DNA of 64,000 nucleotides from Pseudomonas allokribbensis. GTDB taxonomy: Bacteria > Pseudomonadota > Gammaproteobacteria > Pseudomonadales > Pseudomonadaceae. Positions 23,784 through 34,463 of the stretch are shown in pieces. The notes beneath the pieces were generated by a model. That model saw only the letters and a program-made list of their open reading frames with translations, searched no databases and had not been told where the DNA came from. The position numbers and the translations under genes were made by a program. Position 1 is the first letter of the stretch, and every line of letters starts with the position of its first letter. Location of the stretch: the NCBI RefSeq assembly GCF_014863605.1, contig NZ_CP062252.1:4163001-4227000 (forward strand), written 5' to 3'.

Positions 23784-24116
23784 CTATCCACCCTGCTGAC
23801 GGCAGGTGCCCATCACGCTATAGGTGAGCGTATTGAGTTGCCCTTTGGAGTCCTCATAAGTCATCGCTGCCGGCACAACCGCGCATTCATTCTTCGGCCG
23901 GACAACGCTGACCACCTTCTTCACATCCAGCTTCATACCGTACTCGTATTCCTTGACCACCGGCGCCGCTTTGCCCTGGGCGGCCGCGTACTGCTCCATG
24001 GCTTGGGCATTGGCGCTGAGCGCCCGGTCGAACGTCCGGTCTCCGCCCCCTTCGGCCAACGCATTCAAAGACATTGCCATGACACCGGTGAACGCCATCA
24101 ACTTGAGAAAGTTCAT
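23784..24116 (-). CDS. DUF2790-family exported small protein
   Basis: A 110-residue secreted protein, probably periplasmic, with signal peptide MNFLKLMAFTGVMAMSLNALA. The mature part starts with EGGGDRTFDRA and continues into a DUF2790 domain (KEYEYGMKLDVKKVVSVVRP, then two cysteines in NECAVVP and MGTCRQQ that could form a disulfide). The mature N-terminus is nearly identical to that of the neighbouring 66-residue protein. DUF2790 proteins are largely confined to Pseudomonas and often respond to metals; function unknown. The frame can start upstream, but AAGGA precedes the ATG at 24116. Probably co-transcribed with the upstream small gene. Confidence 0.8.
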   Translation of the reverse strand: MNFLKLMAFTGVMAMSLNALAEGGGDRTFDRALSANAQAMEQYAAAQGKAAPVVKEYEYGMKLDVKKVVSVVRPKNECAVVPAAMTYEDSKGQLNTLTYSVMGTCRQQGG

Positions 24117-24148
24117 ATCCATTTCCTTCAAAAAACGACTCATAAAAA

Positions 24149-24177
24149 AGCCCACCATCGATGCGCGATGACGGGCT
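24149..24177 (-). terminator. Hairpin between the two small exported protein genes
   Basis: On the minus strand AGCCC...GGGCT with an inner CATCG/CGATG stem, followed by six T. It would partly end the transcript of the upstream PtrA-like gene and set the ratio of the two products. Confidence 0.7.
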
Positions 24178-24195
24178 CATTCATTGGTGACACGC

Positions 24196-24396
24196 TTACA
24201 GGTCTTGGGTCTTTTCGTCCTTTTTGTCATTCACGACAACAGGATCACGGGCCTTCTCCTTGGCCACAAACAGTTCCACGGAGCGGTCGTTGGCGGTCAT
24301 CATTCGGTCGAAAGTACGGTCACCGCCACCTTCGGCCATGGCCAGGGAAGACATCACCAACGCCACCAAAAAAGCACCGATCTGTACAGATTTCAT
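24196..24396 (-). CDS. PtrA-like small exported protein
   Basis: A 66-residue protein with signal peptide MKSVQIGAFLVALVMSSLAMA and a mature start EGGGDRTFDRMM, followed by a charged tail (KEKARDP through NDKKDEKTQDL). The N-terminus resembles the 'co-regulatory protein PtrA N-terminal domain' family. PtrA of P. aeruginosa is a small copper-induced protein reported as a type III secretion repressor. Here the protein sits at the end of the czc operon with a czc-type promoter box 73 bases upstream, so metal induction is likely. Its molecular role is unknown; metal buffering in the periplasm is a guess. Confidence 0.8.
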   Translation of the reverse strand: MKSVQIGAFLVALVMSSLAMAEGGGDRTFDRMMTANDRSVELFVAKEKARDPVVVNDKKDEKTQDL

Positions 24397-24468
24397 GTTT
24401 GATTCCTCGTTTAAGTAACTGACGGGATCAAGGTAACAATCCGAACCTTTCGTGACGGTGGCGCCGAA

Positions 24469-24484
24469 ATTACATATCCGTTAT
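24469..24484 (+). promoter_or_regulatory. CzcR/CopR-like box upstream of the PtrA-like gene
   Basis: ATTACATATCCGTTAT; 15 of 16 bases match the sequence at 30267-30282 upstream of czcC, in the same orientation relative to its gene (73 versus 78 bases from the start codon). Probably the operator for the two small exported proteins. Confidence 0.6.
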
Positions 24485-24490
24485 GTAGAA

Positions 24491-24515
24491 AGGCCCGCAA
24501 TCGCGGGCCTGTTTT
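24491..24515. terminator. Terminator of the czcCBA operon
   Basis: AGGCCCGC / GCGGGCCT, an 8-bp stem with loop AATC, 16 bases beyond the czcA stop. T tracts occur on both sides, the longer one on the plus strand. Confidence 0.8.
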
Positions 24516-24530
24516 TGAATCATGCAGTGA

Positions 24531-27698
<3,168 letters not shown>

Positions 27699-28892
27699 TT
27701 AGTGACTGTGCTCGGCCGAGGCTTTGCCCAGCTCCGATTTGAGGACGAAGCTGCCGGCGCTGGCGACTTGCACGCCCGGTTCCAGCCCGGCGGTGACTTC
27801 CACCTGACCCGCCGCGCGACTGCCCAGCTCCACCGCTTGCGCCTTGAAGCCGTCGTCGGTGCGCACGAATACCGTGGGTTTGTCCTCGACGGTCTGGATC
27901 GCGGTTTCCGGTACAGCGACTTTGGCCTGGCGGCTGTCGGTGGCGACCAGCGCGGTGACAAACAGGCCCGGGCGCCATGAGCCTTGCGGGTTTTCCAACG
28001 TCACGCGAACCGTCGCGGTACGGGTCTGTTCGCCGAGCAGGCTGCCGACGTAGGCCACGGTGCCGGTCACTTCAGCATTCAATTCCGCCGCGCTGACCGT
28101 GACGGGTTTGCCCACTTGCACCTTGTTCAAGTCCTTCGGTGAAACGCCGAAGGTGACCCACACCCGCGACAAATCCGAGAGCGTGAACGCCGCCGTGGTT
28201 TCATCGACCACCTCGCCCGGCGTCAGGTGTTTTTCCACCACCACACCGTCGAACGGTGCCCGCAGTTCATAGCGATTACCGCCAGTGGCAACCACACTGC
28301 CGCTAAGCACGCTGATCTTTTGCCGGGCGTTGTTCAGGGCGATTTCGGCTTCTTCCAGAGCCTGACGTGCCTGGAGGAAATCCTGCTCGGCGGAGATCTT
28401 GTCCTGCCACAGTTTCTTCTCGCGTTCGAAAGTCGTACGCGCCAAGGCCAGACGACGTTGCGCGGCCGCCTGCTCGCTGCGCTGATCGGAAATCTGCTGG
28501 CTGGCGATCACGGCCAGCAGTTGGCCCTTCTTCACTGACTGCCCGAGATTGACCGACACCGACTCGACCACCCCCGGTACGCGTGGCACCACATGGGCGG
28601 TGCGGTCCTCGTCGAAGCGCACTTCACCGGGGAACGGCAGGCCGAGACTGATGCGCTGCGCTCGCGCTTCGGCCACTTGAATCCCCGCCGCCGTGATCTG
28701 TTCGGCCGTCAATTCGATGTGCCCTTCTTCGCCATGTTCGCCTTCAGCAGCGGCGCCTTCTTCGGCGTGATCCGCATGCTCGGCGGCCTCATCGGCATGC
28801 GCGTCGATGCCTGAGTTGCCCGCCCACATCGAGCCGATACCAATGCCCAACGCCAAGGTCGCCGCAGCGACCACGATCAGTTTTTTATCCAT
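27699..28892 (-). CDS. czcB: Heavy-metal RND efflux pump, periplasmic adaptor
   Basis: Membrane-fusion protein linking CzcA to the outer-membrane channel, 397 residues from the ATG at 28892 (AGAGGAG five bases before). An N-terminal membrane anchor is followed by a His/Glu-rich stretch (HADEAAEHADHAEEGA, then EHGEEGHIE), probably a metal-binding segment. Next come the HlyD-type barrel-sandwich and coiled-coil parts (DRTAHVVPRVPGVVESVSVN, first 20 residues; ERKLWQDKIS-type hairpin) and a C-terminal beta-barrel ending EHSH. Confidence 0.94.
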   Translation of the reverse strand: MDKKLIVVAAATLALGIGIGSMWAGNSGIDAHADEAAEHADHAEEGAAAEGEHGEEGHIELTAEQITAAGIQVAEARAQRISLGLPFPGEVRFDEDRTAHVVPRVPGVVESVSVNLGQSVKKGQLLAVIASQQISDQRSEQAAAQRRLALARTTFEREKKLWQDKISAEQDFLQARQALEEAEIALNNARQKISVLSGSVVATGGNRYELRAPFDGVVVEKHLTPGEVVDETTAAFTLSDLSRVWVTFGVSPKDLNKVQVGKPVTVSAAELNAEVTGTVAYVGSLLGEQTRTATVRVTLENPQGSWRPGLFVTALVATDSRQAKVAVPETAIQTVEDKPTVFVRTDDGFKAQAVELGSRAAGQVEVTAGLEPGVQVASAGSFVLKSELGKASAEHSH

Positions 28893-28941
28893 GGAAACTC
28901 CTCTGCGCCGTGCCATCGCGCAGTGATCAGAAAATTGAAAT

Positions 28942-30189
28942 TCAAGGGCTGACGCTGAGGTCGCCGAAAATGCGTTCGATGCGGACCCGAGCGTCGGTCG
29001 CCTCGCTCACCGCCTGGATGTATTGGGTGCGAGCGCTGATCAGCGTGCGCTGGGCGTCGAGCACGTCGAGGAAGCCGAACTTGCCCATTTCGAAACCGCG
29101 AGTGGCGCTGTCCACTGCACTTTGCGCGGCGGGCAGGATGGTCTGGTTGAACGCCTTGATTTCGCCATTGGCGGTCTGCCATTGCGCAAGCGTGGTCTGG
29201 ATCTCGGTGCGCAAGCGAAGCTCGGTGGCGTTGCGCAGGTCCCGCGCCTGATCGGTACGCCGCGCGGCCGCCAGCACGTTGCCCTGATTGCGGTTGAACA
29301 ACGGAATCGGCATCGACAGCCCGACCACATTGACCCGCTCGCGCTCGGTTTCACTGTACTGGCTGCCGATGCTGACGGTGAGATCGGGTATCCGCTGGGA
29401 CTTTTCCAGCCCCAGCGACGCTTCGCGCTGGTCGATCTGCAACCTGGCCAGGCGCAGCTCCGCCGTTTCATTCAGACGCTCAAGCAAACGGGTAGGCGGC
29501 GGTACGCTGGGCAGGCTTTGAGTCGAGGTCTGCACCGTGGTCGACGTCGGCAACGGTGCGCCCATGACCTGTGCCAATTGCTGGTACGCATTGGCCTGAT
29601 CGCGCTCCGCGCGGCTTAGCTCCAGGCGCACTTCCGAGAGCTGCACCTGGGCGCGCGTGCCTTCCACCGGCGACGACTTGCCCGCCTCGATCCTCCCCTG
29701 CGCCACACGCAAACCGTGCTCGGCGAGTTGCTGCGACTGCCGGGCCAGTTGCAAACGTTGCTGCGCGGTCTGCGCACCGTTGAACGCTTGAAGCACGTCG
29801 GCACGCAGTGCGTTGCGCTTGCGCTCCAGTTCGATGCCGGCGGCATCCTGCGCACGACTCGCCACATCAATCCGCGCGCCACGCTTGCCGCCCAGCTCGA
29901 TCGGCTGGCTGAGCATCACCGTGGTGGTGCGCGACTGGCGCCGGGTGTCCTCGGCCTCCCACGAAACCTCGGGGTTGGGAATCAGCCCGGCCTGCTTGCG
30001 GTCACCTTCGGCAATGCCGATTTCCCACTGTGCAGCGGCCAGATCCGGGTTGCTGGCGAAGGCGGTTTGCAGGGCCTGATCCAGGGTCAGGGTCGAAGCA
30101 CTGGCAAGGCTTGTACAGGCCAACAACAAGAGGCCGCTGGCGGTTTTTTTCAGGCGTGATCGCGCCGTCAGTTCTATTAAACCGGGCAA
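28942..30189 (-). CDS. czcC: Heavy-metal efflux outer-membrane channel
   Basis: TolC-type outer-membrane factor of the CzcC group, about 415 residues with two OEP repeats (LTLDQALQTAFASNPDLAAA and the internal duplicate from around residue 250). The start is unsure. The frame opens at a TTG (30210) with no ribosome binding site, while a second in-frame TTG at 30189 has AAAGGA nine bases upstream and is preferred. The N-terminus contains the export signal GLLLLACTSLASAS; its LLAC could also be a lipobox. First gene of czcCBA; 49 bases before czcB. Confidence 0.9.
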   Translation of the reverse strand: MPGLIELTARSRLKKTASGLLLLACTSLASASTLTLDQALQTAFASNPDLAAAQWEIGIAEGDRKQAGLIPNPEVSWEAEDTRRQSRTTTVMLSQPIELGGKRGARIDVASRAQDAAGIELERKRNALRADVLQAFNGAQTAQQRLQLARQSQQLAEHGLRVAQGRIEAGKSSPVEGTRAQVQLSEVRLELSRAERDQANAYQQLAQVMGAPLPTSTTVQTSTQSLPSVPPPTRLLERLNETAELRLARLQIDQREASLGLEKSQRIPDLTVSIGSQYSETERERVNVVGLSMPIPLFNRNQGNVLAAARRTDQARDLRNATELRLRTEIQTTLAQWQTANGEIKAFNQTILPAAQSAVDSATRGFEMGKFGFLDVLDAQRTLISARTQYIQAVSEATDARVRIERIFGDLSVSP

Positions 30190-30598
30190 TGGAAGGCTTC
30201 CTTTAATCAAGAATCGTTGATTGCGCCACGGTAGGGTTTTGAACTTATCGACAAGGTGACGTGAACATTACAAATCCGTTATCCACGGTTTATCGAAGTT
30301 GTTTTGCTCTAGGATTCGAAGTTCGAATGGCTTTGTTGTAATACATAGAAACAAATGCACGTTAGTTATCCGCCGAACAGCACTTGCCGAAATCGAAGTC
30401 ATGAGAAATTCGCTTTTCTGCTGTGACAGGCTGTCGCGGATGGCCGACTTAAAGGCCTCAGGCGTTGACTCTGTAGCCACTACAGCCTTTACCGTGCACG
30501 CCATTGAGTTATTGAAAGCGTCCGGAAGCCCCTACAAAAACAACAACTTTCCCGGCCACCTTAATTAATTATCCATTGAATAAAAGTGGTGATAAATC
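30190..30598. promoter_or_regulatory. Divergent regulatory region between czcCBA and czcRS
   Basis: 409 AT-rich bases between the two divergent units. It contains the 16-bp box at 30267-30282 and a weaker TGTAAT half-site at 30337-30342. The open frames here (78 and 89 codons) overlap the box and show no family resemblance, so I treat the region as non-coding. Confidence 0.65.
30267..30282 (+). promoter_or_regulatory. CzcR-like operator upstream of czcC
   Basis: ATTACAAATCCGTTAT, an imperfect inverted repeat (ATTAC-6-GTTAT) 78 bases from the chosen czcC start. It recurs with one mismatch at 24469 and in core form at 22159. Confidence 0.6.
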
Positions 30599-31273
30599 AT
30601 GCGAATCCTTGTCGTCGAGGACGAGCTTAAAGCTGCCGAATACTTGCATCAGGGTCTGACCGAAAGTGGTTATATCGTTGACCACGCCGTCAATGGCGCT
30701 GATGGTTTGCACCTGGCACAACAACAGGTTTATGACCTGATCATTCTGGATGTGAACCTGCCGGAACTCGACGGTTGGGGTGTGTTGGAACAACTGCGTC
30801 GCACGCACTCCACCCGGGTGATGATGCTCACCGCACGCGGGCGGCTGGCGGACAAGATCCGGGGCCTGGATCTGGGTGCCGACGACTATCTGGTCAAGCC
30901 GTTCGAGTTTCCGGAACTGCTGGCCCGGGTGCGCACCCTGATGCGCCGTAGCGAGAACATTCCAGTGCCGCAGGTGCTCAAGGTCGGCGATCTGGAGCTC
31001 GATCCGGGCCGTCACCGGGCGTTTCGTGGCCAGCAGCGCATCGACCTGACCACCAAGGAGTTCGCCCTGTTGCATCTGCTGATGCGCCAGTCCGGCGAAG
31101 TGCTGACCCGCACCCAGATCATCTCGCTGGTGTGGGACATGAATTTTGACTGCGACACCAACGTGGTCGAGGTCTCGATCCGCCGCTTGCGAGCGAAAAT
31201 CGACGACCCATTCGACAGCAAACTGATCCATACCCTGCGCGGTGTCGGCTATGTGCTGGAGGCACGGGAATGA
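30599..31273 (+). CDS. czcR: Heavy-metal response regulator (OmpR family)
   Basis: 224-residue two-component response regulator with a receiver domain (acidic VEDE at the start, phospho-acceptor Asp51 in [15 protein letters not shown], Lys100 in [10 protein letters not shown]) and a C-terminal winged helix ([40 protein letters not shown], then GVGYVLE). It belongs to the CzcR/CopR/IrlR heavy-metal group. Divergent from czcCBA, which it should activate; overlaps czcS by 4 bases. Confidence 0.94.
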   Translation: MRILVVEDELKAAEYLHQGLTESGYIVDHAVNGADGLHLAQQQVYDLIILDVNLPELDGWGVLEQLRRTHSTRVMMLTARGRLADKIRGLDLGADDYLVKPFEFPELLARVRTLMRRSENIPVPQVLKVGDLELDPGRHRAFRGQQRIDLTTKEFALLHLLMRQSGEVLTRTQIISLVWDMNFDCDTNVVEVSIRRLRAKIDDPFDSKLIHTLRGVGYVLEARE

Positions 31274-32676
31274 AGCCGGTCAGCCTGTCGCTGCGGCTGG
31301 GTCTGACAGTCAGTACTCTCGGTGCGCTGCTGGTGGTGTTCCTGGCGATCCTCGCGTATTTCGCCCTGACCCATGAACTGAATGCGTTGTCTCGGGACAG
31401 CCTGGAAAAGAAGATGACGCAAGTGGAACACAGCCTCTCGCTGTACATCGATACCAATGAAGTCAGTGGCAAGCCGCACATTCTGCTCGATCAGGTCATG
31501 GGGCATGACAACCTGACGCTGACGATTTATGACCGCGGCCGTTTGCGCTCTCCGCTGCTCAAGTCAGGGTCAGGATTGACGGACCCACGGATTGAATTGA
31601 AAGCAGTGCGGGCGACGACCGATCAGTTGACCTACACCGACAGCGTCGATGCTGAAGGCGCGAAGTTTCTCACCGCCTCGAAGCTGATTCGTCTGAAGGA
31701 CGGCAGCAACGTGCCGGTGCTGTTGTCGATGGACAATGCCCACGACCAGGCCTTGCTCAGCGCCTACCTGCGCTCGACGCTGATTGCCTTGCCGTTGCTG
31801 CTGGTGTTCATCGGCCTGACCGCCTGGGGCGCGGTGCAGCGCGGACTGGCGCCGCTGCGCGAGTTTCGCAAAGTGGCGGCCCGGGTGACCACCCAGGACC
31901 TCGACCATCGGCTGTCAGTAGTGAACATGCCTCAGGAGCTCAGCGAACTGGCGCAAGGCATCAACGTGATGCTCGATCGCCTGGACAGCGGCGTGCAGCA
32001 GTTGTCGCAGTTCTCCGATGATCTGGCCCACGAACTGCGTACGCCGATCAACAACCTGATGGGCAAGGCTCAGGTCACGCTGTCGCGGGAACGCTCGGTC
32101 GAGGAATACACCGACGTCCTGGTGTCCTGCACCGAAGAACTGGAGCGCGTTGCACGGATTGTCTCGGACATGTTGTTTCTGGCCCAGGCCAGCCAGCCGA
32201 TGGCGCACGCGTCGTTCGAGTCGATTGCACTGGAAGACGAGGCGCTCAGGGTGGCCGAGCTGTTTTCCCTGTCGGCGCAGGACAAACAGATCCAGCTGAA
32301 GGTGGTCGGCAGCGCGCAAGTCTCTGGCGACCGACTGATGATCCAGCGAGCGATATCGAACCTGCTGTCCAACGCCCTGCGCCACTGCCCCGCCGGCAAA
32401 CCCGTTTCACTGTTCATCGAGCAGGCGCCGACACAGGTGGCACTGCGTGTGAGCAATCCCGGCGCAGGCATCGAAGCGCAGCACTTGCCGCATCTGTTCG
32501 ACCGCTTTTACCGTGTCGACAGCAGCCGCACCCGCTCGCAGGGCAGCACCGGTCTCGGGCTGGCCATCGTACGCTCGATCATGAGCCTGCATTCGGGCAC
32601 CGCGCAGGTGCAAAGCCGCCCGGGGGCAATGACGGTATTCAGCCTGGTGTTCCCCGTGCTCGCGCAAAAGCATTAA
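31270..32676 (+). CDS. czcS: Heavy-metal sensor histidine kinase
   Basis: 468-residue membrane sensor kinase. TM1 at about 12-34, a periplasmic sensing domain of about 130 residues, TM2 at about 168-188, then HAMP ([20 protein letters not shown]). The HisKA box has the phospho-acceptor His ([20 protein letters not shown]), and the ATP-binding N, G1 and G2 boxes are in [18 protein letters not shown] and [14 protein letters not shown]. It forms a pair with czcR and belongs to the heavy-metal sensor kinase subfamily (CusS/CzcS/IrlS). Confidence 0.94.
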   Translation: MKPVSLSLRLGLTVSTLGALLVVFLAILAYFALTHELNALSRDSLEKKMTQVEHSLSLYIDTNEVSGKPHILLDQVMGHDNLTLTIYDRGRLRSPLLKSGSGLTDPRIELKAVRATTDQLTYTDSVDAEGAKFLTASKLIRLKDGSNVPVLLSMDNAHDQALLSAYLRSTLIALPLLLVFIGLTAWGAVQRGLAPLREFRKVAARVTTQDLDHRLSVVNMPQELSELAQGINVMLDRLDSGVQQLSQFSDDLAHELRTPINNLMGKAQVTLSRERSVEEYTDVLVSCTEELERVARIVSDMLFLAQASQPMAHASFESIALEDEALRVAELFSLSAQDKQIQLKVVGSAQVSGDRLMIQRAISNLLSNALRHCPAGKPVSLFIEQAPTQVALRVSNPGAGIEAQHLPHLFDRFYRVDSSRTRSQGSTGLGLAIVRSIMSLHSGTAQVQSRPGAMTVFSLVFPVLAQKH

Positions 32677-32690
32677 ACCCTCAAACAGAT

Positions 32691-32735
32691 TTGTGCGGTG
32701 TTTTCTCAATCTCCATCAGAAAACTCACCGCACAA
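32691..32735 (+). terminator. Long hairpin after czcS
   Basis: TTGTGCGGTG pairs with CACCGCACAA (10 bp), extended inward by TTTTCT/AGAAAA after a small bulge. No T run follows, so terminator function is uncertain. Confidence 0.45.
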
Positions 32736-32979
32736 GTGCGCCATACATCCATGTAGTCCCTTCAGTGCGATTTTGCGTCGGCTTTGCGATGAAACGTCTG
32801 ACAAGGACAGGAAAAAAACTTCGCAGACGATTGGTTCATGATCGTTTCGCTCGCCTTATCGCACACCGCTCACCCCCTCTAAAACAAGCCTTTGCGGTGA
32901 TCCTGAGGCGTCTATTCAAGATTTATCAGTACGTATTTCGGCGCGGGTAAAAACCGCGAACGGAAACGTCTGGACATTT

Positions 32980-33009
32980 TTGACCCCGCCGTCGCTGCCC
33001 TCTTAGATT
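32980..33009 (+). promoter_or_regulatory. Candidate sigma-70 promoter of the peptide cluster
   Basis: TTGACC (32980-32985), 18-base spacer, TAGATT (33004-33009), about 50 bases before the precursor gene. Reasonable matches to -35 and -10 but not proven. Confidence 0.45.
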
Positions 33010-33060
33010 CGGCTCGTGCTTGCAAACAGCACACCCAAACAACAACCAAGGAGAAACCTC

Positions 33061-33189
33061 ATGGGCTACATGGGCAGCTGGAACGCAAACCCTATCGATG
33101 AACTCGACGAGCAGGAAACACCCTCGGCAGAGCAGATTGAAGCACTGCAATTGACCGAGGAAGAACAGGCGGAACTGAACGCCGAGTGA
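33061..33189 (+). CDS. Putative RiPP precursor peptide (42 residues)
   Basis: A 42-codon gene, the first of a short cluster with a YcaO enzyme. AAGGAG lies seven bases before the ATG, one of the best Shine-Dalgarno sites in the window. The peptide begins MGYMGSWNANP, a small uncharged segment rich in Gly, Asn and aromatics. From residue 13 on it is strongly acidic (DELDEQETPSAEQ, then LTEEEQAELNAE at the end) and looks helical. It has no Cys; Ser6 is the only hydroxyl residue besides Tyr in the N-terminal part, with Thr20, Ser22 and Thr32 in the acidic part. I read it as a precursor with an N-terminal core and C-terminal follower, or the reverse with an atypical core. I do not recognise the family. 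Confidence 0.7.
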   Translation: MGYMGSWNANPIDELDEQETPSAEQIEALQLTEEEQAELNAE

Positions 33190-33194
33190 CAAGA

Positions 33195-33221
33195 CCCGCG
33201 GGGGCCTCGCGCCCCTGCGGG
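33195..33221 (+). terminator. Hairpin between precursor gene and YcaO gene
   Basis: CCCGCGGGGGC / GCCCCTGCGGG, 11 bp including one G-T pair, loop CTCGC. It starts six bases after the precursor stop and is followed by only three T (GCTTTCC). It probably acts as a leaky attenuator or mRNA stabiliser so that more precursor than enzyme is made. Confidence 0.6.
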
Positions 33222-33239
33222 CTTTCCAGGAGGGAAATC

Positions 33240-34463
33240 ATGGACAAGACAAGGATGGCCGAGCGCGAGCTGACGGCCGATCAGGCAGAACGACGGATTC
33301 ATGCCGAGCTTTCACTTCTGGGCCTCACACCGTTAACCCGCACACTCGGCCGCAAGGTCGTTGCCGTTCAGGCGAGTCTTCACGGCAGCGACAACCGTCA
33401 TGCCCGTGGCTGCGGCAAGGGTTATGCGGATCAGGCACACCTGGGCGCGCTCTATGAAGCGCTTGAGCATTATTGGACGGATGAACGTCATGCCTTCGAT
33501 GTTCACCACGAGACGGAACGCTATTTCAAAGACACGCCGATCTTTGCCGATGACTCGCTTCTGCACAGGCTCACCTGTCAGCAAAATGTACGCATACCCT
33601 GCAGGACCTATGTCTGTCCGCCGTGGCATGGCCTGTTTTCCTACCCGGTGGCGCTGACCTCGCCCAACGGTTCACGTCAGTACTCGCCACCGGGCACGGC
33701 CGACTACCGCGCCGTGCAACGCTATGCCAGCAACAGCGGCACTGCCATCGGCGCCACTTGCAGCGAAGCAATGCTGCACGCCACCAACGAATGCATCGAG
33801 CGCGATGCCGTGTCGCTGTTTCTGCTCAATCATTTCTATTACGAGAATCACCCGCCACTGCAGCGGGTGGCCCGCCTCGGTGACGGCGACGAACTCGGTC
33901 GCTTGTGGGCCGATGCCGAGCAGGAAGTCGGCAGCGAAATCGTGCTGGTGGATATCAGCAGCGAATTCAAGGCACGAACCTTTTTGGCATTTACGACGAA
34001 GCCGACGCCACATCCACAGGTATACGGCAGCGGCTGTTCCCTTGACCTACGTCACGCCGCATGGCGAGCGCTCACTGAGCTGGCGCAATTGCAGCTCAGC
34101 GCCGCCGAGCCCGAATACCACCAAACGCTGGTCAACGCGCTGCGCAACCTGCAGCCCTTTCCGCGTCTACTGCGTTGTGCGCAATTCGACCCGCAGACGC
34201 TGTTGCATCGCAGCCCGCAACACGAGGTGACGCTGCCCGGCGTTGGTGAGGACATGTCCGTAGACGATCAACTTCACTTGCTGACTCAAGACCTGCAAAG
34301 CCACGGCCGTACGCTGGGCACTTCGATCCTGAAGCAAACCAAGCTCGGCACAACCCTGATCAACGTGGTGATACCCGGACTGGAGAGGTTCTTCGTGGTC
34401 TCCAGCGGCAACGTGGTCATCCCTCAGGCCCGGGGCCGTGCTCTGGAGAGAGCAGCCCCATGA
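33240..34463 (+). CDS. YcaO-domain cyclodehydratase-like enzyme
   Basis: 407-residue YcaO protein, an ATP-dependent enzyme family that activates peptide-backbone amides to form azolines, amidines or thioamides. The three ATP/Mg-binding regions are seen: GCGKGYADQAHLGALYEALE (57-76), IGATCSEAMLHATNECIERD (170-189) and YGSGCSLDLRHAAWRALTEL (262-281). It ends GRALERAAP without the PxPxP tail of azoline-forming YcaOs. No partner E1-like or TfuA gene is nearby, and no TPR domain of the RimO-linked YcaO follows. The ATG at 33240 has AGGAGGG upstream. Overlaps the next gene by 4 bases. The modification it makes is unknown. Confidence 0.9.
   Translation: MDKTRMAERELTADQAERRIHAELSLLGLTPLTRTLGRKVVAVQASLHGSDNRHARGCGKGYADQAHLGALYEALEHYWTDERHAFDVHHETERYFKDTPIFADDSLLHRLTCQQNVRIPCRTYVCPPWHGLFSYPVALTSPNGSRQYSPPGTADYRAVQRYASNSGTAIGATCSEAMLHATNECIERDAVSLFLLNHFYYENHPPLQRVARLGDGDELGRLWADAEQEVGSEIVLVDISSEFKARTFLAFTTKPTPHPQVYGSGCSLDLRHAAWRALTELAQLQLSAAEPEYHQTLVNALRNLQPFPRLLRCAQFDPQTLLHRSPQHEVTLPGVGEDMSVDDQLHLLTQDLQSHGRTLGTSILKQTKLGTTLINVVIPGLERFFVVSSGNVVIPQARGRALERAAP

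Larger units (their letters stand above)
32677..33060 (+). promoter_or_regulatory. Intergenic region upstream of the peptide cluster
   Basis: 384 bases without a supported gene. A long stem follows czcS (32691-32735). A promoter candidate lies at 32980-33009, then a leader to the 42-codon gene. One basic 53-codon frame (ATG 32789) lacks a ribosome binding site and is not called. Confidence 0.55.

Noticed and set aside
30268..30504. 78-codon minus-strand frame between czcC and czcR
   Set aside because: Overlaps the czc operator box, lacks a ribosome binding site and resembles nothing known.
32789..32950. Basic 53-codon frame (MKRLTRTGKKLRRR...) before the peptide cluster
   Set aside because: No ribosome binding site and no relatives known to me; it ends close to the candidate promoter. 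Could be revisited if transcribed.
33061..33189. Small gene as PqqA, the PQQ precursor
   Set aside because: No Glu-x3-Tyr pair and no pqqBCDE genes nearby; the neighbours are YcaO, methyltransferase and hydrolase.
33240..34463. YcaO as the RimO-linked housekeeping YcaO
   Set aside because: It lacks the C-terminal TPR extension and is operonic with a peptide gene, a methyltransferase and a hydrolase.
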